From positions 1 through 21,877 of the forward strand of contig JBLSDH010000018.1 of assembly GCA_052315415.1 (NCBI GenBank): a DNA stretch of 21,877 bases, written 5' to 3'. The translations under genes and the position numbers were made by a program. Below are positions 5,563 through 11,972 of this stretch, piece by piece (positions within the stretch are counted from its first letter, which is position 1; every line of letters starts with the position of its first letter). Below the pieces are notes generated by a model. It was not told where the DNA came from, ran no database searches, and worked only from the letters and a program-made list of their open reading frames with translations. Source of the DNA: Cuniculiplasma sp052315415. Lineage in GTDB: Archaea > Thermoplasmatota > Thermoplasmata > Thermoplasmatales > Thermoplasmataceae.

Positions 5563-6081
5563 ATGAGCTCTAAGTTCTCTGTATTTAGAATTGTGGTTGA
5601 TCATTTTAACACACTATACGATTACAAAAAAAGTAACGATGACAAAATAGCAAGAGATTATCTTTCTATATTTATAAACTTTATACTGCCTCTATTGGTA
5701 GCAGTTCTTTTCATATGGTTTAGAATATTTATTAAGCAGAGTGAATTTACCGTTATTTTAACAGCATATTCTGTATTCGCTGCCCTTTTACTTAATTTGA
5801 TGATTTTGGTTTTTAGCATTGTAAATAGGGAAAGAGAAAAACCCAGCGAAAAAAGGGACACTAAAAAAATTAATTTATTAAGGGAAACGTATGAAAATAT
5901 TCAATTCACAGTTCTAATTTCTGTTTTGATTATTTTCCTCATATTGCTGATGCTCTTTATACCTTCTGATTACTATTTGGTAGCAATATTCTCATTTTGG
6001 GTATACTATCTTATTTTCGTATTTTTAGTCACATTATTTATGGTCCTTAAAAGGACTCACGCAATTATGTCAAAAGAATGA
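5563..6081 (+). CDS. Four-helix membrane protein, likely effector of the module
   Basis: 172 residues with four hydrophobic segments in two hairpins: about 31-52 (LSIFINFILPLLVAVLFIWF), 60-88 (VILTAYSVFAALLLNLMILVF), 115-133 (VLISVLIIFLILLMLFI) and 138-163 (YLVAIFSFWVYYLIFVFLVT). A cytoplasmic N-terminus starts SVFRIVVDHFNTLYDYKKS and a charged loop sits between the hairpins (NREREKPSEKRDTKKIN). The N-terminal VxDHFNTLYDYK signature followed by a four-helix bundle is a pattern I recall from bacterial proteins of unknown function near restriction systems. By analogy with soluble-sensor/membrane-effector systems it could damage the membrane on infection. That role is inferred; membrane topology is the solid part. 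Confidence 0.75.
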   Translation: MSSKFSVFRIVVDHFNTLYDYKKSNDDKIARDYLSIFINFILPLLVAVLFIWFRIFIKQSEFTVILTAYSVFAALLLNLMILVFSIVNREREKPSEKRDTKKINLLRETYENIQFTVLISVLIIFLILLMLFIPSDYYLVAIFSFWVYYLIFVFLVTLFMVLKRTHAIMSKE

Positions 6082-6162
6082 GTATGATGCCCTGTAATAT
6101 CTTATTTGAATAAAAGAAGAGGAGCGATTCAAAATATTCCATCGGGAAATCTTAATTTAAAT

Positions 6163-6189
6163 CGGATATCGCAAATGGATTCATATCCG
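6163..6189. terminator. Possible hairpin between convergent genes
   Basis: CGGATAT at 6163-6169 and ATATCCG at 6183-6189 form a seven-base-pair stem with a 13-base loop, in the 147-base gap between the convergent membrane-protein and D12 methyltransferase genes. T-rich sequence follows on the plus strand (CTTTATACTTT). It could end either transcript, but archaeal termination needs only a T-tract, so support is weak. No gene is seen in the rest of the gap. Confidence 0.3.
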
Positions 6190-6228
6190 CTTTATACTTT
6201 CAAATGGCTTCTTTAAATTCTATCACCC

Positions 6229-6969
6229 CTAGATATTGTGGTAAAACAACTCAACTCTTCTTGTTTTCCCCCTCAGTCTTCCGTTTGTACCATAATTCAC
6301 GTATTCCCTCTTCAAGTTAGACGTTCCAAAGATCTTCTGGATGAATTCATCATCATTTATGTTTAACAGATATTTTCCATTAATTTGGCCTAAAATGTCT
6401 CTTAAATCGATAAAATCGCTATCTTCCATCTCATATTCATACAATCCCTTGATATTGTGATACGGAGGATCAAGATAGAAGAAAGTCCTCTCGGAATCAT
6501 ACCTTTTAATGAGATCCCTGAAGTCAAGTCTCTCGATGGTCCATAATCTTATCTCTTCATAAAGAGAACTGATAATATCGCCAGCCTTCAGAAGTTTTAG
6601 TGATTTATTCCTCTTGGTCGAATAGGAATATGATTTGCCCTGGCCGTTAAAGGAAAGAATATTCCTGTAAATGTACCTAAAAGCATTCTCGATAGGATCC
6701 TCAGTTCTTTCCTTGTATTTCAGGAACAGCTCCCTGGAATTCAAAACGTAATCAAGTTTCTCAATTACTTTATTCCGATTATTCCTCACTTCCTCAAAGA
6801 AGTTGACAAGATCCGCATTTAGGTCGTTATACACCTTTATCCTGGCGTCCGCGTTCATAAGCACTTTGCCGGATCCCCCGAATACGTCAACAAGGGTCGT
6901 TTTCTTCGCATTATTGATAATTTTAAGGATATCCGGAAGCATGTAATACTTCCCGCCGGGATACGCCAT
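6229..6969 (-). CDS. D12-class adenine-specific DNA methyltransferase
   Basis: Dam/DpnII-type N6-adenine methyltransferase that transfers a methyl group from S-adenosylmethionine to a target adenine. From the chosen ATG at 6969 it has 246 residues: an AdoMet-contacting YPGGK at 3-7, motif I DVFGGSG at 28-34, and the catalytic DPPY at 167-170 (FFYLDPPYHN). The region between, about 75-160, would hold the target-recognition part and is short. A longer frame begins with GTG at 7065, but the family usually puts the xxGGK motif close to the N-terminus, so the shorter start is preferred. It faces an RHH gene and a nuclease-like gene on the plus strand, a layout expected for a regulated restriction-modification or protective methyltransferase unit. 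Confidence 0.9.
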   Translation of the reverse strand: MAYPGGKYYMLPDILKIINNAKKTTLVDVFGGSGKVLMNADARIKVYNDLNADLVNFFEEVRNNRNKVIEKLDYVLNSRELFLKYKERTEDPIENAFRYIYRNILSFNGQGKSYSYSTKRNKSLKLLKAGDIISSLYEEIRLWTIERLDFRDLIKRYDSERTFFYLDPPYHNIKGLYEYEMEDSDFIDLRDILGQINGKYLLNINDDEFIQKIFGTSNLKREYVNYGTNGRLRGKTRRVELFYHNI

Positions 6970-7082
6970 AAGAGATTTGTAAGAGTTCACGAATCCATAA
7001 CTTAGCCAGGTAAATGTCTTTGTGTTTTCGCATAATTGTATGCATCTGAAAATCCTTATATTCACTGAATTAATGGAATTTT

Positions 7083-7238
7083 ATGGACACTTCACTCAGG
7101 GTCGATATGGAAACTCTTCTTTTACTCAAGGAAATCAAAGCAAGGATGGAAAGGGAGCACGTAAGGCCATTGTCCTATGATTTTGTATTGAAAGAACTGA
7201 TTGACAGGGCAGAAAGAAAAATAATTATCGTAAATTGA
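7083..7238 (+). CDS. Ribbon-helix-helix-like small regulator (51 aa)
   Basis: 51 residues starting MDTSLRVDMETLLLLKEIK. The strand TSLRVDM, helix one (ETLLLLKEIKARMERE), a turn with PLSYDFV and helix two (YDFVLKELIDRAERK) follow the RHH/VapB-like antitoxin pattern. TTATATT lies about 25 bases before the ATG with no ribosome-binding site, so a leaderless mRNA is likely. Its stop TGA overlaps an in-frame ATG at 7238 of the nuclease-like gene. Placed between a divergent methyltransferase and a nuclease-like protein, it could time their expression as controller proteins do in type II systems. That role is inferred. Confidence 0.65.
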   Translation: MDTSLRVDMETLLLLKEIKARMEREHVRPLSYDFVLKELIDRAERKIIIVN

Positions 7239-7357
7239 TGTTATTTTTTATTCCCAAGAGAGGAAAGCCTCAGCTTCATTTCCTCAATTCGGTAAATGAA
7301 TTTATAGATACAGGTAGAAGTGCTAAGCTTTATCTATACTTAAAATATGAATTATAT

Positions 7358-7837
7358 ATGAGTTCAAACCACCTTGAAGAACTAGCAAAGGAATATTATG
7401 AGTATAAAGGGTATTTCGTAAGACCTAACGTGCATGTCGGTAAGCGTGAAGATGGCGGATACAATGGAGAAATAGACCTTTTGGCATACCATCCAGCAAA
7501 AAGGGAATTACTCCATGTTGAATGTTCAATGGATTCTGGAAACAAGAGTAGTGAAGAGGAAATGGCGGAAAAAAAATTTCACATGGATATTGATGATTAT
7601 AAAAGAATAATGCCATTTGACTTCAATAACATAAGGAAAATATACATAATAGGACAAACCAAAGGACAAAATGAAATAAAAATGCCTCGAGACGTTGAAC
7701 ATATAAGTGTAGGACCATTTATAAAAGAAGTTTATAATGACCTCCCTGCAGACATCATGAATGAAATAGTGCCCGAGGTTTATCCATTATTACGATCAAT
7801 TCAACTTGTTAAATGGGCAAAGCCGGAAAAATCATAA
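7358..7837 (+). CDS. PD-(D/E)XK nuclease-like protein, catalytic lysine not evident
   Basis: 159 residues from the ATG at 7358 (MSSNHLEELAKEYYEYKGY). The core resembles the restriction-endonuclease fold: a helix, a strand (YFVRPNVHVG), then GGYNGEIDLLAYHP with acidic Glu38 and Asp40, then ELLHVECS with Glu55 followed by Cys-Ser where an active enzyme would have xLys. It may therefore be an inactive or variant nuclease, or a DNA-binding partner. A TATA-like element (CTTTATC) lies about 25 bases before 7358. The frame also stays open to an ATG at 7238 that overlaps the RHH stop, which would add 40 residues; homology-style reasoning favours the shorter form. It may be the restriction partner of the D12 methyltransferase. 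Confidence 0.65.
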   Translation: MSSNHLEELAKEYYEYKGYFVRPNVHVGKREDGGYNGEIDLLAYHPAKRELLHVECSMDSGNKSSEEEMAEKKFHMDIDDYKRIMPFDFNNIRKIYIIGQTKGQNEIKMPRDVEHISVGPFIKEVYNDLPADIMNEIVPEVYPLLRSIQLVKWAKPEKS

Positions 7838-7841
7838 AAGA

Positions 7842-8000
7842 TCAAGTTTGCCCTTCAATGATCTTGTCCATCATTATTATTGCTTCACTGGGAAGCTGGA
7901 CTGTTTCATATGTAGGTTTCTTCTTTTGGGCCATGAAGAACTTATCGATAACGGATATATAAGTGATAAAGTCAAATAAGTTCTCACTTATTATTGCCAT
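7842..8000 (-). CDS. Small antitoxin-like protein (52 aa), possibly truncated
   Basis: 52 residues starting MAIISENLFDFITYIS. The second half, YETVQLPSEAIIMMDKIIEG, looks like the strand and first helix of an RHH antitoxin, but the protein stops (GQT) before a second helix, so it could be a remnant. No partner toxin is adjacent. It converges with the nuclease-like gene, whose stop lies four bases away. An A/T-rich TAAAAATC lies about 20 bases before the ATG. Coding potential is moderate. Confidence 0.4.
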   Translation of the reverse strand: MAIISENLFDFITYISVIDKFFMAQKKKPTYETVQLPSEAIIMMDKIIEGQT

Positions 8001-8052
8001 AAGAAAGAAAAGATTTTTAGCCTAGACGGACTATGATTTTTGGTGAGTAAAT

Positions 8053-8244
8053 TTGGTGGATAGAGAAAGCAGAATATCTATGGGGAAGAGCGTAATAGAC
8101 ATTGCTTGGCATTACTACGCAGGATTAAGGAAAATCCCTCTTGAAGAAGCACAAGAAAAGTTTAATCAATATCTGTTTGCCGAGGATCCTTTGATAGAGT
8201 CCGCCCTTAGGATGGCCGAGAGAGAGGTAATGAAAGGGATTTAG
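8053..8244 (+). CDS. Hypothetical small helical protein (63 aa)
   Basis: 63 residues, starting at TTG 8053 (or GTG 8056; GGTGA lies six to nine bases upstream of either). The sequence is helical and amphipathic: SVIDIAWHYYAGLRKIPLEEAQEKFNQ split by short turns, then IESALRMAEREVMK. It has no recognised motif. It sits alone between the antitoxin-like gene and the restriction endonuclease. It could be an antitoxin or a small regulator; no further call is possible. Confidence 0.5.
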   Translation: MVDRESRISMGKSVIDIAWHYYAGLRKIPLEEAQEKFNQYLFAEDPLIESALRMAEREVMKGI

Positions 8245-8408
8245 ACTTAATTAACAATATTTTGTTATAACTAACTAAATATCCCTGTCAGAATGTTAGG
8301 AAGTTTCAATCTCGTGGCCGATATAAAAACTTAATTTACAGAGAAAGGGAGAGTATGTAATAATAACTGTTTCGAGAATGAAATTAATGAGAAAGGCGAT
8401 GACATCGT
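8245..8408. other. Intergenic stretch with an AT-rich hairpin before the endonuclease gene
   Basis: No gene is seen. TAACAA-TATT-TTGTTA at 8252-8267 is a perfect 6-4-6 inverted repeat, eight bases after the stop of the 63-aa gene, followed by T/A-rich sequence: a possible terminator or binding site. The remainder should hold the promoter of the endonuclease gene; TATGTAATAATAA at about 8354-8366 is the best TATA-like segment. Confidence 0.35.
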
Positions 8409-9161
8409 ATGAATATTGCTGAAATAGAAAGGAAAGAGGAGGAATATCTAAACCATATTGAATACTTTGCGAGGGAAAATCTTTTTTGGTTATTGGGACG
8501 TCTAAAATCAAAAAACGAAATAAAGTCTGATTGGATAGATATTTTTAAGACAACTGCAAGATACAAATATGAGAAATCATCTGAACTTGATGTAGGCGCT
8601 GAAAGGGTGTTCCATAATCTATTTGGAAGGTTTAATATGTTATTGGTAAATTCAACCCCAATAGGCTCAGATTTAATGTTTGAGACGTATGATGCCATAA
8701 TTCACGTAGACATAAAAACTACTACTGACTCCAACCCAGCCGACTTCGGTGGCAAAATTCAAATTGGACAAAACCAAACATCATACAGTATCAATATGAC
8801 AAAGAGAGGGAATACATACCCATTTAAGGCGAGTTTACCTCAGATTTATTCAAACGGTAAGGTTTGTTTGACGTATATTATTCAGATAATCTATAACAAT
8901 GACGAGGACCAACCAAAAATAATGTCCTTATTCTCAATTCCGAATGGTGCATTGTATAGTACCTATGGCGACTGTGTAAACGCAGGTAAACACAAAAAAG
9001 AACTGAATAAATTAAATTCTCGTGGAGATATAAGGTTTGCATATAAGGATGCAAATAGATTTGAAAACCTTGATGGTAAACCTAGCAGGATAAGAGTCCT
9101 ATACCCAGATAATCCCAGTAAGGAAGTTCTACTTAGATACCTTGGAATTCCTAAGTTATAG
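8409..9161 (+). CDS. Type II restriction endonuclease, PD-(D/E)XK type
   Basis: 250 residues. The catalytic core is visible as Asp88 in TPIGSDLMFE, then Asp101-Ile-Lys103 in IIHVDIKTTT, a D-x12-DxK arrangement of the PD-(D/E)XK fold, preceded by the helix VGAERVFHNLF. The rest (QIGQNQTSYSINM, SLPQIYSNGKVCLTYIIQIIYNN) is beta-rich as expected for a DNA-cutting domain, and GKPSRIRVLYP lies near the end. Its stop abuts the stop of the SPPY-class methyltransferase on the opposite strand with no bases between. A methyltransferase paired with a PD-(D/E)XK protein is the standard type II layout. The recognition sequence cannot be read from this. AT-rich like its neighbours. Confidence 0.8.
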   Translation: MNIAEIERKEEEYLNHIEYFARENLFWLLGRLKSKNEIKSDWIDIFKTTARYKYEKSSELDVGAERVFHNLFGRFNMLLVNSTPIGSDLMFETYDAIIHVDIKTTTDSNPADFGGKIQIGQNQTSYSINMTKRGNTYPFKASLPQIYSNGKVCLTYIIQIIYNNDEDQPKIMSLFSIPNGALYSTYGDCVNAGKHKKELNKLNSRGDIRFAYKDANRFENLDGKPSRIRVLYPDNPSKEVLLRYLGIPKL

Positions 9162-10451
9162 TTACGCAAATTCAACCCTACCGCATCTTTTTTCTATTAT
9201 CCTGGAATAATCTCTATTGAGTTCTATCCCAATACTTCTACGTTTTAGAGACTTTGCAACCTTTAGCGTGGTCCCACTACCGGCAAAAGGATCTAGGACT
9301 ATCCCACCTTCAGGAGATGCGGAGAGTATAATTCTTCTCGGAAGCTCCTCAGGGAATACTGCAAAATGGCTATCCTTTATTTTCGCCGTAGGGAAATCCC
9401 ATACATCTCCTGGATTTTTGCCTAACGGATTTGCTTTAACCGTCTGAAGTACGTAATGCTCTTTTGTCATTATAATGTCATATTCATTTTCCTTAATCCC
9501 AAGTATATCTTTGAGTTTAAACCAGTCCTCAGGCTTTGGCAAAGTTCTTCCTCCTTTGTCCAGTCTAAACCAGTGTCCTGCTGTGTCCTTATAACCAAAA
9601 ATTTCATCGATTTCTTTACTGGATATTCCTTTCATTTCCCGATATTTTCTAAGGAGTTGTATGATTTCAACTTCTAAATCATCGCTAATTTTATGCACTC
9701 TTTGTCTAGAGTATGATTCCCCATTTACTGATAATCTTGCCCCGGGTGATGCGCCCAAATTGATTTTATTGGTGCTTTTGAACTTCCCGTTATATTCCTT
9801 CATCTTCCTAATCCTATCAGGATATTGACTTAAGCGTTCATACTCCTCTATGCTCAGAGTTAGTGGGAGTTCTGTCTTCATTTTTGTGACACTTGGTATT
9901 CTGATAGGATCCAAGTTAAAAAAATAATCTGGGGTCAGGTAATTATCCGGATCTTTTACGAAAAAGAAGATTGGTTCATAATTATTGGAGAACCTGTCTT
10001 TAAGTGAAGATGGCATAGGATTCGTCTTGTGCCATATGATTATATTTCTTAAAGCCCAACCATCGGATTGCATCTTCAGTGCCAGTTTAAATGGTATCAT
10101 TTGGAGATTCTTATCTACGTATTTGTCCCCTATGTTTAAGAAAAATGAGCCCGTTTCCTTTATTACTCTCCTTAATTCACTAAAAACCAACGATAGTTTA
10201 TCTATATATTCATTTGGATCCTTTTCCGTGCCAATTTGGCCTTTTATGCCGTAATCCCTCTGACCCCAATATGGGGGGGACGTTACTGCCAGATCTATTG
10301 AATTATTTGGGATGCTTTTTAATTTATCAATAACATCCCCTATCAGTATAAGAGGCGTAAGGCTTTGAGGTAAGGTGATTGACCTATGGTCATTGGACCT
10401 GAATTCATCTCTCCTAAATGCATCCAAAATACTATTTATATTTTCTGCCAT
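9162..10451 (-). CDS. Site-specific DNA methyltransferase (SPPY class, N4-cytosine or N6-adenine)
   Basis: 429 residues. The catalytic motif TSPPYWGQRDYG (57-68) comes first and the AdoMet-binding motif I LDPFAGSGTT (386-395) near the C-terminus, the beta-class order. SPPYW is more usual for N4-cytosine enzymes, but N6-adenine cannot be excluded. Between them, about 250-320, lies an insertion that looks like a helix-turn-helix recognition domain (KYREMKGISSKEIDEIFGY, then HWFRLDKGGRTLP and WFKLKDILG), then PLGKNPGDVWDFPT, typical of this family. GAAAGG precedes the ATG at 10451. It protects host DNA from the endonuclease ending at 9161. Confidence 0.92.
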   Translation of the reverse strand: MAENINSILDAFRRDEFRSNDHRSITLPQSLTPLILIGDVIDKLKSIPNNSIDLAVTSPPYWGQRDYGIKGQIGTEKDPNEYIDKLSLVFSELRRVIKETGSFFLNIGDKYVDKNLQMIPFKLALKMQSDGWALRNIIIWHKTNPMPSSLKDRFSNNYEPIFFFVKDPDNYLTPDYFFNLDPIRIPSVTKMKTELPLTLSIEEYERLSQYPDRIRKMKEYNGKFKSTNKINLGASPGARLSVNGESYSRQRVHKISDDLEVEIIQLLRKYREMKGISSKEIDEIFGYKDTAGHWFRLDKGGRTLPKPEDWFKLKDILGIKENEYDIIMTKEHYVLQTVKANPLGKNPGDVWDFPTAKIKDSHFAVFPEELPRRIILSASPEGGIVLDPFAGSGTTLKVAKSLKRRSIGIELNRDYSRIIEKRCGRVEFA

Positions 10452-10514
10452 CCTTTCTTCCCTCTATTTTCAACTTTTATTAGTATATTGCCATTACATT
10501 TCGCCATCATGATT

Positions 10515-11156
10515 TTATCTCACCCTCCCCATAAACTCAGATGTATCCATTCCTGTTATCTGAGTGTAAATGCTCGTAGTGAACACCGATGAATGGCCCA
10601 TCCACTGCTGCAGAATATTCAATGGCACATTGTCCAGCACAGCCTTAACTGCAAAGGTATGCCGAAACTTATGTGCGTGGATTTTAAACCCTAGTTTCTC
10701 CTGCATTTTCTTAAAATAAACATCAACAACCTGTCTCTTCATCGGAAATAAAGGATCCTCAGATTTTGTTGATATGTTCATGTCCAGGAGATATTGCATG
10801 TAAGCATCCCTCAGCTCCGAATGCAATGGTATGATTCGATACTTCTCTTTCCGAATTCCTGTTTTCTTATCCTTTCCCTGTTTCAAGGTCTTCATCCTGA
10901 TTGAATTTGTGGCCAGATTTACATCAGACGGTTTAACCAGGAGAACTTCATCTATCCTTGCACCAGTTCGATATAAGAATTCAACCAGGAGAAAGTATCT
11001 CTTATGCTTGTCAGATCTCCTTATGTCATTGTTAATCTTTTCAGAGATCTCTTGAAAGATCTTCTGCACCTCTTCATCTGAAAAGAAGTCTATGGAGAGA
11101 GATCTTCCAGTTGACTGGATCATCATGTTTTTTGGGATCGGGATCACAGAACCCAT
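10515..11156 (-). CDS. Compact tyrosine recombinase, catalytic domain only
   Basis: 213 residues with a full set of tyrosine-recombinase residues: Arg67 in TGARIDEVL, a beta-hairpin lysine region at about 92-105, His162-Lys-Phe-Arg165 (HKFRH), His188 in GHSS and Tyr197 in SIYTQITG. The usual N-terminal core-binding domain (about 90-100 residues) is absent; only about 55 residues precede the catalytic domain. TTTAAA lies about 25 bases before the ATG with no ribosome-binding site, so a leaderless mRNA is likely. Candidate roles are element integration, resolution of multimers or DNA inversion. Upstream is a repeat-rich stretch that could be its target site. Confidence 0.92.
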   Translation of the reverse strand: MGSVIPIPKNMMIQSTGRSLSIDFFSDEEVQKIFQEISEKINNDIRRSDKHKRYFLLVEFLYRTGARIDEVLLVKPSDVNLATNSIRMKTLKQGKDKKTGIRKEKYRIIPLHSELRDAYMQYLLDMNISTKSEDPLFPMKRQVVDVYFKKMQEKLGFKIHAHKFRHTFAVKAVLDNVPLNILQQWMGHSSVFTTSIYTQITGMDTSEFMGRVR

Positions 11157-11359
11157 AACATGACAATATGTTAGTCTTTAAATAGGTTTGCACTTAGGGA
11201 GCTAAGAGATCCCTTTCCTTTAGTCTCAAGAGTATATAAAGAAATCAATCAAACTGAAACCATGACATGACAAAATGTATATTTTGACATGTCAAGGTTG
11301 ATTTGAAATTTGACTTGAATAAAAACGAATTGACTGAAAACTGTGTAATTTAAATAGGT
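11157..11359. promoter_or_regulatory. Repeat-rich non-coding region upstream of the compact recombinase
   Basis: No gene is seen in 203 bases. The minus-strand TATA (TTTAAA, about 11177-11182) serves the recombinase. CTTAG-GGAG-CTAAG (about 11193-11206) is a short perfect inverted repeat. TATATAAAG (11233-11241) is TATA-like on the plus strand; its expected start, about 25 bases on, falls at the beginning of the long inverted repeat at 11263-11294. TGAC-containing motifs recur. This is a good candidate for an operator, recombination site or small RNA locus. Confidence 0.45.
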
Positions 11360-11361
11360 TT
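11177..11361. repeat. 13-bp direct repeats flanking the inverted repeat
   Basis: TTTAAATAGGTTT is found at 11177-11189 and again at 11349-11361, 172 bases apart, with the long inverted repeat between. The first copy includes the recombinase TATA box; the second overlaps the stop of the 39-aa gene. It could be a recombination target pair or a duplicated promoter element. Confidence 0.5.
11263..11294. repeat. 14-bp inverted repeat with 4-base spacer
   Basis: TGACATGACAAAAT (11263-11276), GTAT spacer, ATTTTGACATGTCA (11281-11294). The right arm reversed and complemented is TGACATGTCAAAAT, so 13 of 14 positions pair. This is by far the longest inverted repeat I found outside genes. Operator, recombinase core site or a transcript hairpin are all possible. 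Confidence 0.75.
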
Positions 11362-11479
11362 AGATAAAGTTGAATGCGCCAAAAGCGTATGCTAATAAAA
11401 GTGCACCACTTATCATCATTATATTTGAAAGAATAAGAGTTGATTTACTTTTTTGAGTTTTTTTATGGGACTGCTCCAT
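11360..11479 (-). CDS. Small single-helix membrane protein (39 aa)
   Basis: 39 residues: a short basic N-terminus (MEQSHKKTQKSKS) and one membrane helix (LILSNIMMISGALLLAYAFG) ending FNFI. I chose the ATG at 11479 because the A/T box TTTATATTTA lies about 25 bases before it, the usual distance for a leaderless archaeal mRNA; longer in-frame starts at 11524 and 11563 would run through the end of the neighbouring gene. Function unknown; the lysine-rich end suggests it faces the cytoplasm. Confidence 0.5.
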   Translation of the reverse strand: MEQSHKKTQKSKSTLILSNIMMISGALLLAYAFGAFNFI

Positions 11480-11513
11480 GTATATAGAATGCGCTAATAA
11501 ATATAAATTTTGT

Positions 11514-11763
11514 CTACTCTTCTTCATGAAGGTATAGAGCCTCACCACCACTGAATAGGGCAACGCCTATCGATGTAACCCCGGCAATTAATCTCGTAAA
11601 TCCAAAAAATATCTATTAACCCACTGGCAGCTGGTATTGAAAATACCTCGAAGGCGGCAAGGAGGCTCAGAAGTGATACGTCTCCCAGAATATGCTTCAG
11701 CCGCAGGTGAAAGGAAGCAGTCATATTCCTCCATGTGCTTTGTTTCTTACTCTTCTTTGTCAT
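11514..11763 (-). pseudogene. Small membrane protein gene interrupted by a +1-base frameshift at a homopolymer
   Basis: The ATG at 11763 has GGAGG six bases upstream and opens MTKKSKKQSTWRNM, then hydrophobic segments (VSLLSLLAAFEVFSIPAASGLIDIF). In the uninterrupted frame it ends at 11542 with an odd polar tail (YEINCRGYIDRRCPIQWW). If one base of the six-base A run at 11604-11609 (T on the coding strand) is dropped, the frame continues as GFTRLIAGVTSIGVALFSGG and ends EALYLHEEE at 11514, giving 82 residues with a complete second membrane region and an acidic end. Dropping the base makes the length a multiple of three (249). It could be a decayed gene, programmed slippage or a sequencing error. 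Follows the 34-aa gene with overlap. Confidence 0.6.
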
Positions 11764-11851
11764 TTCTATCCTCCTCTGCATTCAATTCTTTGTAGACCAT
11801 ATCAAACAATTTCTCAACTCCGGTATTTAAGGCGGCACGAAACCCATCCAT
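11747..11851 (-). CDS. Small acidic protein (34 aa), leaderless
   Basis: 34 residues starting MDGFRAALNTGVEKLFDMV, an amphipathic helix, with a very acidic and polar end (ELNAEEDRNDKEE). TTATATA on the minus strand lies about 25 bases before the ATG at 11851 with no ribosome-binding site, a clear leaderless promoter layout. Its end overlaps the start of the interrupted membrane-protein gene by 17 bases and carries that gene's GGAGG site. It may be a real peptide or a lead-in frame for the next gene. Confidence 0.5.
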   Translation of the reverse strand: MDGFRAALNTGVEKLFDMVYKELNAEEDRNDKEE

Positions 11852-11972
11852 AAAATTCCTTTTGAATCATGTGTATATAATAATAGGAAAGCAGCCGCCT
11901 TATTAGATTTTCATGATCCCATCCTTGATTTCACTGCATTTAAACATATCTGCTACTCTTCTGATATCAGAT
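11852..11972. promoter_or_regulatory. Gap between the surface operon end and the small-gene pair
   Basis: 120 bases without a gene. The minus-strand TATA box (TTATATAC, about 11873-11880) drives the 34-aa gene. TCTGATATCAGA at 11960-11971 is a perfect 12-base palindrome directly after the ATPase stop and may help end the operon transcript or bind a regulator. Confidence 0.4.

Noticed and set aside
4585..6081. Assignment of the module as Kiwa (KwaA/KwaB)
   Set aside because: Gene sizes and four-helix topology are similar, but gene order is reversed and I see no sequence feature that identifies DUF4868; only the architecture comparison is kept.
8296..8511. 71-aa minus-strand frame before the endonuclease
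   Set aside because: No start signal and overlaps the promoter and start of the endonuclease gene.
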